Assembly (NCBI GenBank): GCA_000634195.1
Contig: JFLT01000187.1
Location: 1 to 64,000, forward strand
Origin: Prochlorococcus sp. scB243_495D8
GTDB taxonomy: Bacteria; Cyanobacteriota; Cyanobacteriia; PCC-6307; Cyanobiaceae
Length of the DNA: 64,000 nucleotides
Direction of reading: 5' to 3'
The notes beneath the pieces are model-generated. The model was not told the DNA's origin and ran no database searches. It worked only from the letters and a program-made list of their open reading frames with translations. This document shows, piece by piece, positions 17,450 to 26,698 of this stretch (positions are counted from its first letter, which is position 1; every line of letters begins with the position of its first letter). The translations under genes and the position numbers were made by a program.

Positions 17450-18391
17450 TCATTTTATATAACTATCTAAAGTTTTCTCATCTGAAACAACAATGAAATC
17501 ATCAAAGTGAATCGTTTGGTCGGGGTAACTCACTCCAACTACTCGATCTCGATAGACACCAAGTCTGATATGACTTCGATAATACTTTCCACGCCAATCA
17601 TAAGTGACACCATTATAATCAAATATCAATTCCCCATCCTTATAGACTCTGACAAAACCATCGTTATCTCTTGTATTATAGATTCCAATCTTATATGTAC
17701 TCCATTCCCCTAATGGAGTCACTTTTGCTGTACCATCAACATCTCTGTCTTTATATTGACTTCTGAACTTTTCCCATCTTTGAACCCAATTTCCTTCATA
17801 GTTTTTATACTTTGTATCAATACGATAAAGGCCCTTTTCCTTTTGACTCATAGATCGACGTGCATTTCCTCCGGTCTGTCCTCCTATTTTTAATCTATTT
17901 CCATTTTTTTTATAAGTTAATCCTATCAGAGGACTGACTTTTCCTGTTGATATCATATTTTTGAATTGAAAAAATAATACTCTGTCGTCGATATGAGTAA
18001 AATCCTCTGGAAGTCTCTTTTTGAAACTGATCCATATTTCTTTACCTAATACTCTTTTGGGTTTGACCTCAAATTCTGCTCTTTCAGTTGTTTCCTTTGT
18101 CCACCCTTTCTGATCAACATTCCATCCATCTTTTACTGTCACTGCAAGATAGGTATTACCATCAGGGTCTTCTTTAATTTCAAATGGTTTGAGACCTGTA
18201 CCCTTATCGTTAGTCGTAAATTTATTGGTTGTCAATCTTCCTACATTTTCATTTTCAAAGTCCTCAAAGAAATTCCAAGGGGATTTTGTTTTTTTATCTA
18301 CAGAGTCTGGAACAGGTACCTTTTCCCATGAGTATGAATTACCACTGGTAAAACACATCAATATGAGAAAAAGGTATACAAGTTTTTTCAT
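17450..18391 (-). CDS. Secreted polysaccharide-lyase-like / lectin-fold protein
   Basis: A 313-residue protein starting from the Met that opens a clean Sec signal peptide (MKKLVYLFLILMCFTSGNSYS). An upstream in-frame Met at 18424 would add 11 residues before the signal and is less likely. The mature part reads like a jelly-roll carbohydrate domain of the polysaccharide-lyase (heparin-lyase-like) group: TTERAEFEVKPKRVLGKEIW, DRVLFFQFKN, GEWSTYKIGIYN, DGFVRVYKDGELIFDYNG, HIRLGVYRDR and IHFDDFIVV. Catalytic residues cannot be fixed by eye. It is flanked by repeats and tRNA-Ser, suggesting horizontal acquisition. It acts in the periplasm or outside the cell. Confidence 0.72.
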   Translation of the reverse strand: MKKLVYLFLILMCFTSGNSYSWEKVPVPDSVDKKTKSPWNFFEDFENENVGRLTTNKFTTNDKGTGLKPFEIKEDPDGNTYLAVTVKDGWNVDQKGWTKETTERAEFEVKPKRVLGKEIWISFKKRLPEDFTHIDDRVLFFQFKNMISTGKVSPLIGLTYKKNGNRLKIGGQTGGNARRSMSQKEKGLYRIDTKYKNYEGNWVQRWEKFRSQYKDRDVDGTAKVTPLGEWSTYKIGIYNTRDNDGFVRVYKDGELIFDYNGVTYDWRGKYYRSHIRLGVYRDRVVGVSYPDQTIHFDDFIVVSDEKTLDSYIK

Positions 18392-18466
18392 GTCCGAAAA
18401 AAATTTTGTGTATTTTAGCACCATCTTTTTTAATTTTTTGTCAACTCATTTTGATAACTTAGAACT

Positions 18467-18509
18467 TTATCCCCTAACAAGTAAAAAAATATCTCCTTCT
18501 TTATCCCCT
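18467..18509. repeat. Right pair of TTATCCCCT repeats
   Basis: TTATCCCCT at 18467-18475 and 18501-18509, a 34-bp spacing, about three helical turns, in the same orientation as the left pair at 17277-17297. Together with the left pair they bracket the lyase-like gene. Confidence 0.5.
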
Positions 18510-18634
18510 AACCCTTGAAAACTTTGTGATACGATATGATCCTTCCTGATACTAATTATTTCTCAATCATGCTTCATAGCAAGTCATATGAGCATTTTTA
18601 GAACTATATGAACCTTTCTGAAACCAAATAATCA

Positions 18635-18723
18635 CGGAGAGGGAGGGATTCGAACCCTCGACAAAAGTTACCTCCTGTAACTCCTTAGCAGGGAGCCGCT
18701 TTCAACCACTCAGCCACCTCTCC
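18635..18723 (-). tRNA. tRNA-Ser(GCT)
   Basis: An 89-nt class II tRNA. The acceptor stem is GGAGAGG/CCTCTCC, the anticodon loop is CTGCTAA giving anticodon GCT (codons AGC/AGU), a long variable arm is present and the T-arm is GGTTCGAATCC-like. CCA is not encoded. Its 3' end faces the mini-island, and an 11-bp copy lies at 17195-17205. Confidence 0.97.
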
Positions 18724-18784
18724 AGTTCTTATACATTATCAATTTTTATGCAAACATTCAAAATTTTTTACTTAATCGAAATGT

Positions 18785-19984
18785 CTAATCTACTTGAATT
18801 TTCGGTAATCTATTTTTAAAAGAACAAAGAATTTCCCAAGGGATAGTATTAGATTTTCTTGCCCATTCAAGAGGAGAAATGGTTTTATCTCCATCAGATC
18901 CTAATAATACCATGGTACTACCAACTTTAATTTCATTAGAATCTGTTATGTCTACCATCATTTGGTCCATAGTTATAGATCCAACTTGAGGATAAAATTT
19001 ATTATTATGAATAACGTTAATCTTGCCTGAAAGATTTCTTGGTACACCATCTGCATAACCAATACTTAATACTGCTAACTTAGTTTTTCTATGACTCACA
19101 AATTTTCCTCCATAACTTACACTTACATCTTTATCAATAGTTCTTATAAAAGCTACTTTGACCTTCAAAGATAAAGCTGGTTTAAGTAATAAATTTTTAT
19201 CTATTTTAGCTAGAGGACTGTATCCGTACATAGAAAGCCCAACACGAACCATATGAAAATGAAAATCTTTGCTAAGAAGCATTCCCGCAGAATTAGCCAA
19301 ATGAATCTTAATTTCATTATTTCTATCAAGATTAATTTGCTTTAATAATTCATTAAACTTGAGTCTTTGTAATTGTGTAATACTTTGCGTATCTAATGCG
19401 TTATCTTCATCTGCAGACGATAAATGACTATATATTCCTTCTATTGAAATGTTCTCAAAAGATTTTATTTTTTCAAATTGCTGAACAAATTTATTATATT
19501 CAAATCCTAATCTTGACATTCCAGTATCAACCTTAAGATGCAAAGAAAATTTAAACCCAAAGTGCTTCCCGATATTATTACAAACTAAACACTCTCTTAT
19601 ACTACTTATAGTTGGCATAAGATTATTTTTAAAGGATATTATTAAATCTCTTTTTTTATATAGATTTCCGAGAATAAGAATTGGTTTTTTCACTCCAAAA
19701 GAACGTAGTTTAATCCCTTCTTTTAAAGTTGCAACGCCTAATTCTGAAGCTCCCCCTTTAATAGCCCAGTCAGAAACTACTTTTGCATCATGTCCATATC
19801 CATCAGCTTTGACTACCGCCATAAATTGACAATTTTTACTTAGTTTTGTTCTTAATTGCCTTACATTTGTCTCTAATGCTTTGCCTTTAACTTCTATCCA
19901 TGCCCTTTGTTTTGGATCTATATCCTGTTTAAAAATTGAATATTTATCAAAATTAAATTCCTGGTTAGATTGCTGAATTTGCAT
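18785..19984 (-). CDS. alr: Alanine racemase
   Basis: A PLP enzyme that makes D-alanine for peptidoglycan. It has 399 residues. The PLP lysine sits in the N-terminal barrel motif AVVKADGYGH, the catalytic tyrosine in SYGGKF of the C-terminal domain, and GVATLKEG, KVDTGMSRLGF and VRVGLSMYGYSP are typical. The C-terminal part, VGSITMDQMMVDIT, is conserved. The N-terminus carries about 25 extra residues before WIEVKGKALETNV, so a later start is possible, although no other Met lies there. Confidence 0.95.
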   Translation of the reverse strand: MQIQQSNQEFNFDKYSIFKQDIDPKQRAWIEVKGKALETNVRQLRTKLSKNCQFMAVVKADGYGHDAKVVSDWAIKGGASELGVATLKEGIKLRSFGVKKPILILGNLYKKRDLIISFKNNLMPTISSIRECLVCNNIGKHFGFKFSLHLKVDTGMSRLGFEYNKFVQQFEKIKSFENISIEGIYSHLSSADEDNALDTQSITQLQRLKFNELLKQINLDRNNEIKIHLANSAGMLLSKDFHFHMVRVGLSMYGYSPLAKIDKNLLLKPALSLKVKVAFIRTIDKDVSVSYGGKFVSHRKTKLAVLSIGYADGVPRNLSGKINVIHNNKFYPQVGSITMDQMMVDITDSNEIKVGSTMVLLGSDGDKTISPLEWARKSNTIPWEILCSFKNRLPKIQVD

Positions 19985-20052
19985 TTACTTAGCACAATTA
20001 TATGCGCTTATTGAAATATACAGTTAGCATGACATGTAAATTGTATTTTGGC

Positions 20053-20559
20053 ATGGGCCAGACTCTAGTTTTAAATGCATCTTATGAACCTTTAAACATC
20101 ACTTCATGGCGAAGAGCTGTCATTTTGATGATCAAAGGTAAAGCAGAAAGCTTAGAGGAAGATAAATCATATTCAATACATTGTGGAAGAAAATTGCCGA
20201 CAGTTATAAGACTTCGTTACTACGTGAAGGTCCCTTTTAGAGAGGTTTCTTTAACAAGAAAAAATATTCTTCTAAGAGATAATAATGCTTGTCAGTACTG
20301 TAACTATAGGGGTAATGACTTATCAATAGATCATGTTTTACCGAGAAGTAGAGGTGGAACAGATAACTGGGAAAATGTAACTACAGCATGTCTCAGATGC
20401 AATGTACAAAAAGGTAATCGAACCCCAGAAGAGGCAAATATGCCTTTAAAACGCAAGCCTTATCGTCCACTTAGTAATCTTAATTTTGAGGCCACAAGAC
20501 AAATTGACTCTGGCAGACATAAAGAATGGAGTAAATACGTAATAGGAATAGCAATCTAA
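20053..20559 (+). CDS. HNH endonuclease family protein
   Basis: A 168-residue protein starting at the ATG of MGQTLVLNASYEPLNITSWR, which is where the cyanobacterial family normally begins. The frame is open upstream to 20002, but those 17 residues are not family-like. The HNH domain has a zinc ribbon CQYC...CLRC and the metal/catalytic stretch LSIDHVLPRSRGGTDNWENV. This family is widespread in cyanobacteria, and its biological role (DNA repair or other processing) is not established. It is divergent from alr and convergent with prfA (13 bp between stops). Confidence 0.88.
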   Translation: MGQTLVLNASYEPLNITSWRRAVILMIKGKAESLEEDKSYSIHCGRKLPTVIRLRYYVKVPFREVSLTRKNILLRDNNACQYCNYRGNDLSIDHVLPRSRGGTDNWENVTTACLRCNVQKGNRTPEEANMPLKRKPYRPLSNLNFEATRQIDSGRHKEWSKYVIGIAI

Positions 20560-20572
20560 TAAAGATAAAATC

Positions 20573-21667
20573 TTAATTTACTTCTTTATTAAAATCCTCC
20601 ATCATTCTTTTTTGTTCTTGCGCTATGCATGCATTAATCACTTCATCCAATTGACCAGCAAGAATTGGCTCTAGTGAAAAATTAGAACCTAATCTATGGT
20701 CAGTTGTCCTGTTATCTTTAAAGTTATAAGTTCTAATCTTTTCACTCCGATCACCTGTTCCAACTTGGGAAAGCCTTTGTGATCTCTCTTTCGCATTAGC
20801 TTCTTTTAATTGAATTTCATATAATTTAGCTCTTAAAATTTCCATTGCTCGTTCGCGATTTTGTAGTTGCGATCTTTCTTGAGTACAAAAAACTCTTATT
20901 CCTGTAGGCTTGTGGAGAAGATCAATAGCTGTCTCTACCTTATTAACATTTTGTCCCCCTGCGCCTCCTGACCTTGCTGTACCAACCTCTAGATCAGTTG
21001 GATCAATCTTAACCTCAACAGGATCAGCCTCAGGCATTACAGCCACTGTAGCAGTAGAAGTGTGAACTCTACCTTGAGATTCAGTAGCTGGAACTCTTTG
21101 GACTCTATGTACACCGGCCTCAAATTTAAGTTGACTATATACAGATTCTCCCTTAACAGAGATAACTAACTCCTTAAAACCTCCCATATCTGACTCGGAA
21201 GCACTAACTGGTTTTACAGACCATCCAATCTTTTGTCCATATCTTTCATACATTCTTGCTAGATCACCCGCCCAGATACATGCCTCGTTTCCTCCAGCAC
21301 CGGCTCTGATTTCTAACATGACACTTCTCTCATCTCTTGGATCTTTAGGTAATAAAGCGATTTTCGTTTTTTGAATCAATTCATTCTTATATTCCTCTAG
21401 GGTTATTAACTCCTCATTTATCAAAGATTCCATTTCTTTATCATTTCTATTCTCTTTTAGTAGATTTTTTGAATCTTCGATTTCTTTAGCAGTGTCAAGC
21501 AATTTATTAAAATCAATCACTAAAGGTTCCAATTTTGACCTTTCTCTAGCTATGGTTTCTAATTTTTTTGGATCATTAGCTATATCAGGATCTGCTAGCT
21601 GTACTTCCAAATTTTCAAAACTTTCTGCAGCAGTCTTCAACCTTGCAATTAATGTTGAGTATTCCAA
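20573..21667 (-). CDS. prfA: Peptide chain release factor 1
   Basis: Releases completed peptides at UAA and UAG. It has 364 residues with the catalytic GGQ motif in [15 protein letters not shown]. The stop-recognition region, [15 protein letters not shown], follows the family. The first 110 or so residues are the helical N-terminal domain. It is the last gene of the long ribosomal-protein run and follows rpmE by 28 bp. Confidence 0.97.
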   Translation of the reverse strand: MEYSTLIARLKTAAESFENLEVQLADPDIANDPKKLETIARERSKLEPLVIDFNKLLDTAKEIEDSKNLLKENRNDKEMESLINEELITLEEYKNELIQKTKIALLPKDPRDERSVMLEIRAGAGGNEACIWAGDLARMYERYGQKIGWSVKPVSASESDMGGFKELVISVKGESVYSQLKFEAGVHRVQRVPATESQGRVHTSTATVAVMPEADPVEVKIDPTDLEVGTARSGGAGGQNVNKVETAIDLLHKPTGIRVFCTQERSQLQNRERAMEILRAKLYEIQLKEANAKERSQRLSQVGTGDRSEKIRTYNFKDNRTTDHRLGSNFSLEPILAGQLDEVINACIAQEQKRMMEDFNKEVN

Positions 21668-21695
21668 TTGAAATTTTGCTTAATTTTTGAAAATT

Positions 21696-21956
21696 CTATT
21701 TTTTAGAATCTTTTTCTTCTTTTTGATCTTTTGATGTAGCTGAATTAGCTGAACCCATTCCATATTTTTTCATAAACCTATCAACTCTACCTTCTGTATC
21801 AAGAATCTTTTGAGTTCCAGTGAAGAAAGGATGATTCCCACTCCATACATCAACATGTAATTCAGGCTGCGTAGAGCCAGTCGTCATTACAACTTCTCCA
21901 TTACAAATAACTTTTGCATCTGGATACCATTTTGGGTGTATTTCTGATTTTGGCAT
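21696..21956 (-). CDS. rpmE: 50S ribosomal protein L31
   Basis: An 86-residue protein starting at MPKSEIHPKWYPDAKV; the frame is open for 20 more codons upstream but these overlap the end of rpsI, and the family starts here. The signature SGNHPFFTGTQKILDTEGRVDRF is split by normal variation. Only one Cys is present, so it belongs to the zinc-free form. The C-terminus has a charged Lys/Glu tail. Confidence 0.95.
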   Translation of the reverse strand: MPKSEIHPKWYPDAKVICNGEVVMTTGSTQPELHVDVWSGNHPFFTGTQKILDTEGRVDRFMKKYGMGSANSATSKDQKEEKDSKK

Positions 21957-21969
21957 GATTTTAATTACT

Positions 21970-22380
21970 TTAACGTTTAGAAAATTGAGGAGCTTTTCTT
22001 GCTTTTTTAAGACCATATTTTCTTCTTTCCTTAGCTCTGGGATCTCTACTGAGATGGCCTTCAGTTTTTAACGGTTTCCTATTGTCAGGAGATAATTCGC
22101 AAAGTGCTCTTGCTGCTCCTTGCTTGATAGCATCTGCTTGACCAGTCAATCCACCTCCAAAAACATTTACCAAAATATCATAAGAATTTTCAAGGCCTAA
22201 TGTTTGCAAAGGTGCTTTTATTGAATTTAAGTGCAAAGGATTAAAGTTTAAGTAATCATCTCCAGAACGACCATTAATTTTTATTAGTCCATTTCCTGGA
22301 ATCAAGCGAACTCTAGCGACTGAAGTTTTTCTTCTTCCAGTTCCCCAGTACACAGCTTTGTTTTTTACTTGACTATTCAT
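21970..22380 (-). CDS. rpsI: 30S ribosomal protein S9
   Basis: A 136-residue protein with the S9 N-terminal [16 protein letters not shown], the central [19 protein letters not shown] and a C-terminal basic tail ending APQFSKR that reaches the P-site tRNA in known ribosomes. It follows rplM by 9 bp, the classic L13-S9 pair. Confidence 0.98.
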   Translation of the reverse strand: MNSQVKNKAVYWGTGRRKTSVARVRLIPGNGLIKINGRSGDDYLNFNPLHLNSIKAPLQTLGLENSYDILVNVFGGGLTGQADAIKQGAARALCELSPDNRKPLKTEGHLSRDPRAKERRKYGLKKARKAPQFSKR

Positions 22381-22389
22381 TTTTATAAA

Positions 22390-22821
22390 TTAACTATTTA
22401 ATAATACAGGATTCTGAGCAGCATGAGGGTGATCAGCCCCTTTATAAACTTTTAGTTTTTTAAATTGTTGTCTTCCTAAAGAGTTATGTGGCAGCATACC
22501 CTTAACAGCTTGCTCGATGATTCTTTCAGGAATTCTTTCTTGTAGAGACTCAAATTTTTCAATTTTCATTCCTCCTGGTCTTCCAGAATGTCTTCTATAC
22601 AACTTTTGTGATGCTTTTTTACCTGTAACCTCAACTTTTTCGGCATTTACAACAATTACAAAATCTCCAGTATCTAGATGAGGTGTAAAAGTTGGTTTAT
22701 TCTTACCTCTCAAAACAGTTGCAATTTCTGTAGCAAGTCTCCCCAGTGTCTTATCTTTTGCGTCAACTAAAAACCAATTTCTTTCAATGGTTTCTAAAGA
22801 TGGAGTAATTGTTTTATTCAT
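22390..22821 (-). CDS. rplM: 50S ribosomal protein L13
   Basis: A 143-residue protein with [38 protein letters not shown] and the C-terminal [11 protein letters not shown]. It is paired with rpsI. A 115-bp spacer separates it from truA upstream and may hold a separate promoter. Confidence 0.98.
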   Translation of the reverse strand: MNKTITPSLETIERNWFLVDAKDKTLGRLATEIATVLRGKNKPTFTPHLDTGDFVIVVNAEKVEVTGKKASQKLYRRHSGRPGGMKIEKFESLQERIPERIIEQAVKGMLPHNSLGRQQFKKLKVYKGADHPHAAQNPVLLNS

Positions 22822-22936
22822 TTACCAAATTTGTGCAAATAAATTTAAAGTTAGTCCTAAATTCTACCTTATTGAAGGAATATTAAACAACAGCTTTGCA
22901 TGATTTACACAAAAATTTCGCTTTATTAACCTTTAC

Positions 22937-23743
22937 TTAAGAAAAACCCTTAATTAAAAATATAGGGAAAAAATCGTTATTATTAATCTTTTTAAAAACA
23001 TTTTCTTCATAAACAGCATTTACAAAACATAACCCCTTAGCTGGAGCAGATTCTTTAACATCATTTTTCTTTTTGTTTACCCATCTATCTGTAAAAATTT
23101 CTGGCGATATTTTTTTTTCTCCAACTAAAACTAGTTGACCAATAATTAAACGGACCATTCCATATAGAAAACCAGTAGCTTTAATATCAACTAAAATCAA
23201 ATCTTCTACTCTTTTAATATCTATATTTTTTATTTTTGTAATGGAGTTTATTCTCTTACTACCACTTTTCTGAAAAGCAAAAAAATCATGTTCTCCTTCC
23301 ATTTTCTTGGATGCATTTAACATTAAAACTTCATCTAATACTTTTTGATATCTATGCCATGACCAATTATTGATGAACAAGTTAGGGAATTTACTGTTAT
23401 TAATGACATATCTATAATGTCTATACATTGCTGAATAGCATGCATGCCAACTATTTTTTACCTCAACTGATTCCAAGATCCTAATTGATGACGGTAAAAG
23501 ACTATTTAAGACATCAGAATAACTATTTCCTGGAACAACACAATCAACATCAAAATGTACTACTTGACCTGATGCATGTACCCCAGCATCGGTCCTGCCT
23601 GCTGCAAAAGTCTTTACTGTATGATTTGCAATCTTTAAGAGAGCTCTGTCTAAAATTTCTTGAACAGTAGTTGCATTTTTTTGTTTTTGCCAACCTGAAT
23701 AATGAGATCCATCATATTGGACTAGTAAAGCTACACGTTTCAA
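22937..23743 (-). CDS. truA: tRNA pseudouridine(38-40) synthase TruA
   Basis: A 268-residue enzyme that modifies U38-U40 in the anticodon arm of tRNAs. The catalytic aspartate lies in AAGRTDAGVHASGQV, and LVQYDGSHYSGWQKQ opens the fold as expected. GFLYGMVRLIIGQLV is the conserved C-terminal region. It sits 37 bp downstream of rplQ, as in many cyanobacteria. Confidence 0.96.
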   Translation of the reverse strand: MKRVALLVQYDGSHYSGWQKQKNATTVQEILDRALLKIANHTVKTFAAGRTDAGVHASGQVVHFDVDCVVPGNSYSDVLNSLLPSSIRILESVEVKNSWHACYSAMYRHYRYVINNSKFPNLFINNWSWHRYQKVLDEVLMLNASKKMEGEHDFFAFQKSGSKRINSITKIKNIDIKRVEDLILVDIKATGFLYGMVRLIIGQLVLVGEKKISPEIFTDRWVNKKKNDVKESAPAKGLCFVNAVYEENVFKKINNNDFFPIFLIKGFS

Positions 23744-23780
23744 AAGTTATTTTCTAGCAAAGGCCCCTTTCTTTAATTAC

Positions 23781-24131
23781 TTAAACAAGCTCGATTATGG
23801 CCATCTGAGCGTTATCACCTTTTCTAGATACAGTTCTGACAATGCGAGTATAACCACCATTTCTATCTCCATATCTTTCCTTTGCTTTTTCAAATAATGA
23901 ATGAACTAAATTTTTATCGTAAATATATCCAATAGCCCTTCTCCTAGAAGCCAAACTTCCTTCTTTGGCGAGTGAAATCATTCTCTCTGCTTCATTTCTT
24001 AAAGCTTTTGCCCTAGCTTTTGTTGTCGTTACTCTACCTTCTCTAATTAATTGTGTAGTTAAACCTCTTAGAAGTGCTTTCCTTTGGTCAGCAGGTTTAC
24101 TTAATAATGGAATTCTAAGTTGGTGTCTCAT
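23781..24131 (-). CDS. rplQ: 50S ribosomal protein L17
   Basis: A 116-residue protein with [20 protein letters not shown] at the start, [17 protein letters not shown] and the C-terminal [12 protein letters not shown]. It follows rpoA by 14 bp, the universal rpoA-rplQ pairing. Confidence 0.98.
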   Translation of the reverse strand: MRHQLRIPLLSKPADQRKALLRGLTTQLIREGRVTTTKARAKALRNEAERMISLAKEGSLASRRRAIGYIYDKNLVHSLFEKAKERYGDRNGGYTRIVRTVSRKGDNAQMAIIELV

Positions 24132-24145
24132 AATCTTAAAAATTG

Positions 24146-25084
24146 TTAAACAGATGTTCTGCTTTGTGGAATAGAAATGCCAATGCGCTCGAGAGCTTCA
24201 ATAACCTCATCTGCAGATTTAGAACCAAAGTTCTTAATTTCAAGAAGATCTTCATAGCTGAAGCCCATTAAATCCGAAACTGAGTTAACTTGCGCCCGTT
24301 TTAAACAATTATATGCTCTAACGGACAAGTTTAGTTCCTCGAGAGGAATTTGAGCTTCAGGAGATGGTTCAGGTTCCTCAGGAATTTCCTCAACCATTGT
24401 GACAGTAGCAAGGGGCTGAAAGAGTTCTATTAACTGATTTGCTGCTTCAGCAATGGCATCATCAGGACTTGTTGAGCCATCTGTTACTACTTCCATTTTT
24501 AATCTTTCTCTTCCTGTTCCGCCTTCTGCTACAGCGGTTTCATCAATCGTAAAATTCACTCTCTTCACCGGCATAAATACAGCATCGATTTGAAGCAAAT
24601 CTATAGCAGTTGTCTCTTCACTCTTACGGTCGACCGGCCTATATCCAACACCTCTTTCAACATGGATTTCCAACTCTAAGTTATGACCCTCATGAATAGT
24701 CGCAATGGGTTTTTCGCCATCAACAATTTCAACTTGAGAGGAGAATTGAATGTCATTCGCCTTCACCTCCATTGGACCACTAGCTACTAACCTACCTATT
24801 TCGAGCTCTGGATTAGAACTGTTTATTGACAGTTGCTTGCAATTGAGAAGGATATCTAAAACGTCCTCTCTAACTCCAGGAATAGTGGCATATTCATGAT
24901 TAATTCCTGCTATTCTTACTGCAGTAACTGCACTCCCTTCAAGTCCTCCCATAAGGACTCTTCTGAGAGAATTACCCAAAGTTGTAGCTTGTCCCCTTTC
25001 TAGAGGACCGATTAAAAAAGTTCCTGTTTGGGAGCGATCATCTGATACTTGATGGTCGATTCTGTCAATCTGGTATTGCAACAC
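24146..25084 (-). CDS. rpoA: RNA polymerase alpha subunit
   Basis: A 312-residue protein: N-terminal assembly domain ([20 protein letters not shown]) and C-terminal domain that contacts UP elements and activators ([34 protein letters not shown]). It starts with GTG at 25084 followed by TTG, giving MLQYQIDR, the usual cyanobacterial N-terminus. The leader just upstream contains an unusual C11A8 homopolymer pair on the coding strand. Confidence 0.98.
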   Translation of the reverse strand: MLQYQIDRIDHQVSDDRSQTGTFLIGPLERGQATTLGNSLRRVLMGGLEGSAVTAVRIAGINHEYATIPGVREDVLDILLNCKQLSINSSNPELEIGRLVASGPMEVKANDIQFSSQVEIVDGEKPIATIHEGHNLELEIHVERGVGYRPVDRKSEETTAIDLLQIDAVFMPVKRVNFTIDETAVAEGGTGRERLKMEVVTDGSTSPDDAIAEAANQLIELFQPLATVTMVEEIPEEPEPSPEAQIPLEELNLSVRAYNCLKRAQVNSVSDLMGFSYEDLLEIKNFGSKSADEVIEALERIGISIPQSRTSV

Positions 25085-25105
25085 GGAAAATAATGAGGTT
25101 AAGAG

Positions 25106-25124
25106 TTTTTTTTGGGGGGGGGGG
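25106..25124 (-). repeat. C11A8 homopolymer tract in the rpoA leader
   Basis: On the plus strand eight T (25106-25113) are followed by eleven G (25114-25124); on the rpoA strand this reads C11 then A8, ending 21 nt upstream of the GTG start. A G11 run is exceptional in this AT-rich chromosome and is prone to slippage in replication and sequencing. Confidence 0.9.
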
Positions 25125-25143
25125 TTGAGTATGTAGTTAAGAA

Positions 25144-25536
25144 CTAAACGCGTCTCCGTTTAGGTCTTCTACATCCATTATGAGGTAATGGAGTTACATC
25201 TCTTATAAGAGTTATTTCTAATCCGGCCACTTGTAAAGCTCTTATGGCCGTTTCCCTACCTGCGCCAGGTCCTCTAACTAGCACTTCTATTTGCCTCATA
25301 CCTTGATCAAGTGCTCTTCGAGCTGCAGCTTCAGCAGCTGTTTGAGCAGCAAATGGAGTGCCTTTCCGAGCGCCTTTAAAACCACTTGCTCCTGCAGAAG
25401 ACCAAGAAATTACATGACCAGAGGTGTCAGTAATTGAGACGATAGTATTATTAAATGTGCTTTGGATATGTACCACACCATTGGGTACATTACGTTTGGA
25501 TTTCTTTGAACCTGTTTTTTTTACTGTAGCTGCCAT
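25144..25536 (-). CDS. rpsK: 30S ribosomal protein S11
   Basis: A 130-residue protein with [17 protein letters not shown], the Ala-rich [16 protein letters not shown] and the C-terminal [18 protein letters not shown]. It is between rpsM and rpoA in the alpha-operon order. Confidence 0.99.
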   Translation of the reverse strand: MAATVKKTGSKKSKRNVPNGVVHIQSTFNNTIVSITDTSGHVISWSSAGASGFKGARKGTPFAAQTAAEAAARRALDQGMRQIEVLVRGPGAGRETAIRALQVAGLEITLIRDVTPLPHNGCRRPKRRRV

Positions 25537-25580
25537 AATGTTTTAATTTAATACTTCAATTTGTAAATAGATTTAGTTAT

Positions 25581-25946
25581 TTATTTTTTTCTTCCAGCAA
25601 CTGTTTTCCTAGAACCCCGTCTTGTTCTTGCGTTGGTTCTAGTTCTTTGACCTCTTACTGGAAGACTCATTCTATGTCTTCTACCTCTTACACACCCTAT
25701 ATCCTGTAAACGTTTTAAAGCCATTCCCTCTTTTCTTCTCAAATCCCCTTCTAAAGTGAATTCTTCTGTAGCGCCTCTGAGCTTTTGAACATCAGAATCT
25801 GAAAGGTCTTTGACGCGAGTATCAGGGTTTACACCCGTATTAGCAAGAATTAGCTTTGATCTTGTTAAACCAATTCCATAGACGTATGTAAGTGCAATTT
25901 CAACTCGCTTTTCGCGAGGTATGTCAATTCCTGCAATCCTGGCCAC
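25581..25946 (-). CDS. rpsM: 30S ribosomal protein S13
   Basis: A 121-residue protein with [19 protein letters not shown] at the start, GLRRKEG-type central residues ([20 protein letters not shown]) and the basic tail [14 protein letters not shown]. It follows rpmJ and precedes rpsK. Confidence 0.99.
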   Translation of the reverse strand: MARIAGIDIPREKRVEIALTYVYGIGLTRSKLILANTGVNPDTRVKDLSDSDVQKLRGATEEFTLEGDLRRKEGMALKRLQDIGCVRGRRHRMSLPVRGQRTRTNARTRRGSRKTVAGRKK

Positions 25947-25987
25947 GTGTTTTGAATAAGTAAAAGTTTAAATTTAAGGGTTAAAAT

Positions 25988-26104
25988 CTAACCCTGACGC
26001 TGTTTATTGCGAGGTCTTTTCTTGTTAATAACATAGATTTTACCTCTTCTCCTCACGATCTGATCGTCAGGACTAATTTTTTTGACTGAAGATCTGACCT
26101 TCAT
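25988..26104 (-). CDS. rpmJ: 50S ribosomal protein L36
   Basis: A 38-codon gene, too short for common ORF thresholds. It begins [20 protein letters not shown] and ends [10 protein letters not shown], the cyanobacterial L36 pattern. The first zinc-ligand cysteines of canonical L36 are replaced (SSVKKISPD instead of a Cys-containing segment), so this is the zinc-free type. It starts with ATG at 26104 and stops with TAG at 25990-25988. It lies between adk and rpsM. Confidence 0.94.
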   Translation of the reverse strand: MKVRSSVKKISPDDQIVRRRGKIYVINKKRPRNKQRQG

Positions 26105-26149
26105 AGGGTTTTAACAAATAAAACGTTAATATTATATTCTACATCATCA

Positions 26150-26698
26150 TCAAGCCATTTTTTGTTTGATATCAGAGGAAATGGTTTTTAAATCTCTATC
26201 AGCATCAATATATTCTAATAATGAGAGATCTTTAAAATATTGAATCAATGGTTCTGTAGTTTTTTTATAAATATCAACTCTTGTCCTAATTGTCTCTTTT
26301 GTATCGTCTTTTCTCCCTCTTAAAAGCAAACGCTGAATAAGTACTTCTTCGGGAATATCTAAATAAAAAACCAATTCCAAAGGTTGATTTATTTCATTCA
26401 AGACTTCATTCAATGAATTCGCTTGAGATAAATTTCTTGGGTAACCATCTAGAATCCAACCTTTATTATCCTTGACTAAATTTTGTCTTACTATCTTTAA
26501 TACAAGTTCATCACTAACAAGTTCCCCTCGATTCATAATATCTTTTACCTGAATACCAAGGGCAGTATTCATTTCGATTTCTTTTCTTAATAATTCACCC
26601 GTAGAAAGGTGTAAATAAGAATTACTTTGACTTAGCAATTCCGCTTGAGTCCCTTTCCCTGCCCCAGGAGCTCCTAAAAATAGTATGTGTTTCTTCAT
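26150..26698 (-). CDS. adk: Adenylate kinase
   Basis: A 182-residue enzyme balancing AMP, ADP and ATP. The P-loop is [12 protein letters not shown], the AMP-binding part [12 protein letters not shown], and the [13 protein letters not shown] region is present. It is the short type in which the LID is a brief loop ([14 protein letters not shown]). The start codon overlaps the secY stop by one base (TAATG), implying translational coupling. Confidence 0.97.
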   Translation of the reverse strand: MKKHILFLGAPGAGKGTQAELLSQSNSYLHLSTGELLRKEIEMNTALGIQVKDIMNRGELVSDELVLKIVRQNLVKDNKGWILDGYPRNLSQANSLNEVLNEINQPLELVFYLDIPEEVLIQRLLLRGRKDDTKETIRTRVDIYKKTTEPLIQYFKDLSLLEYIDADRDLKTISSDIKQKMA

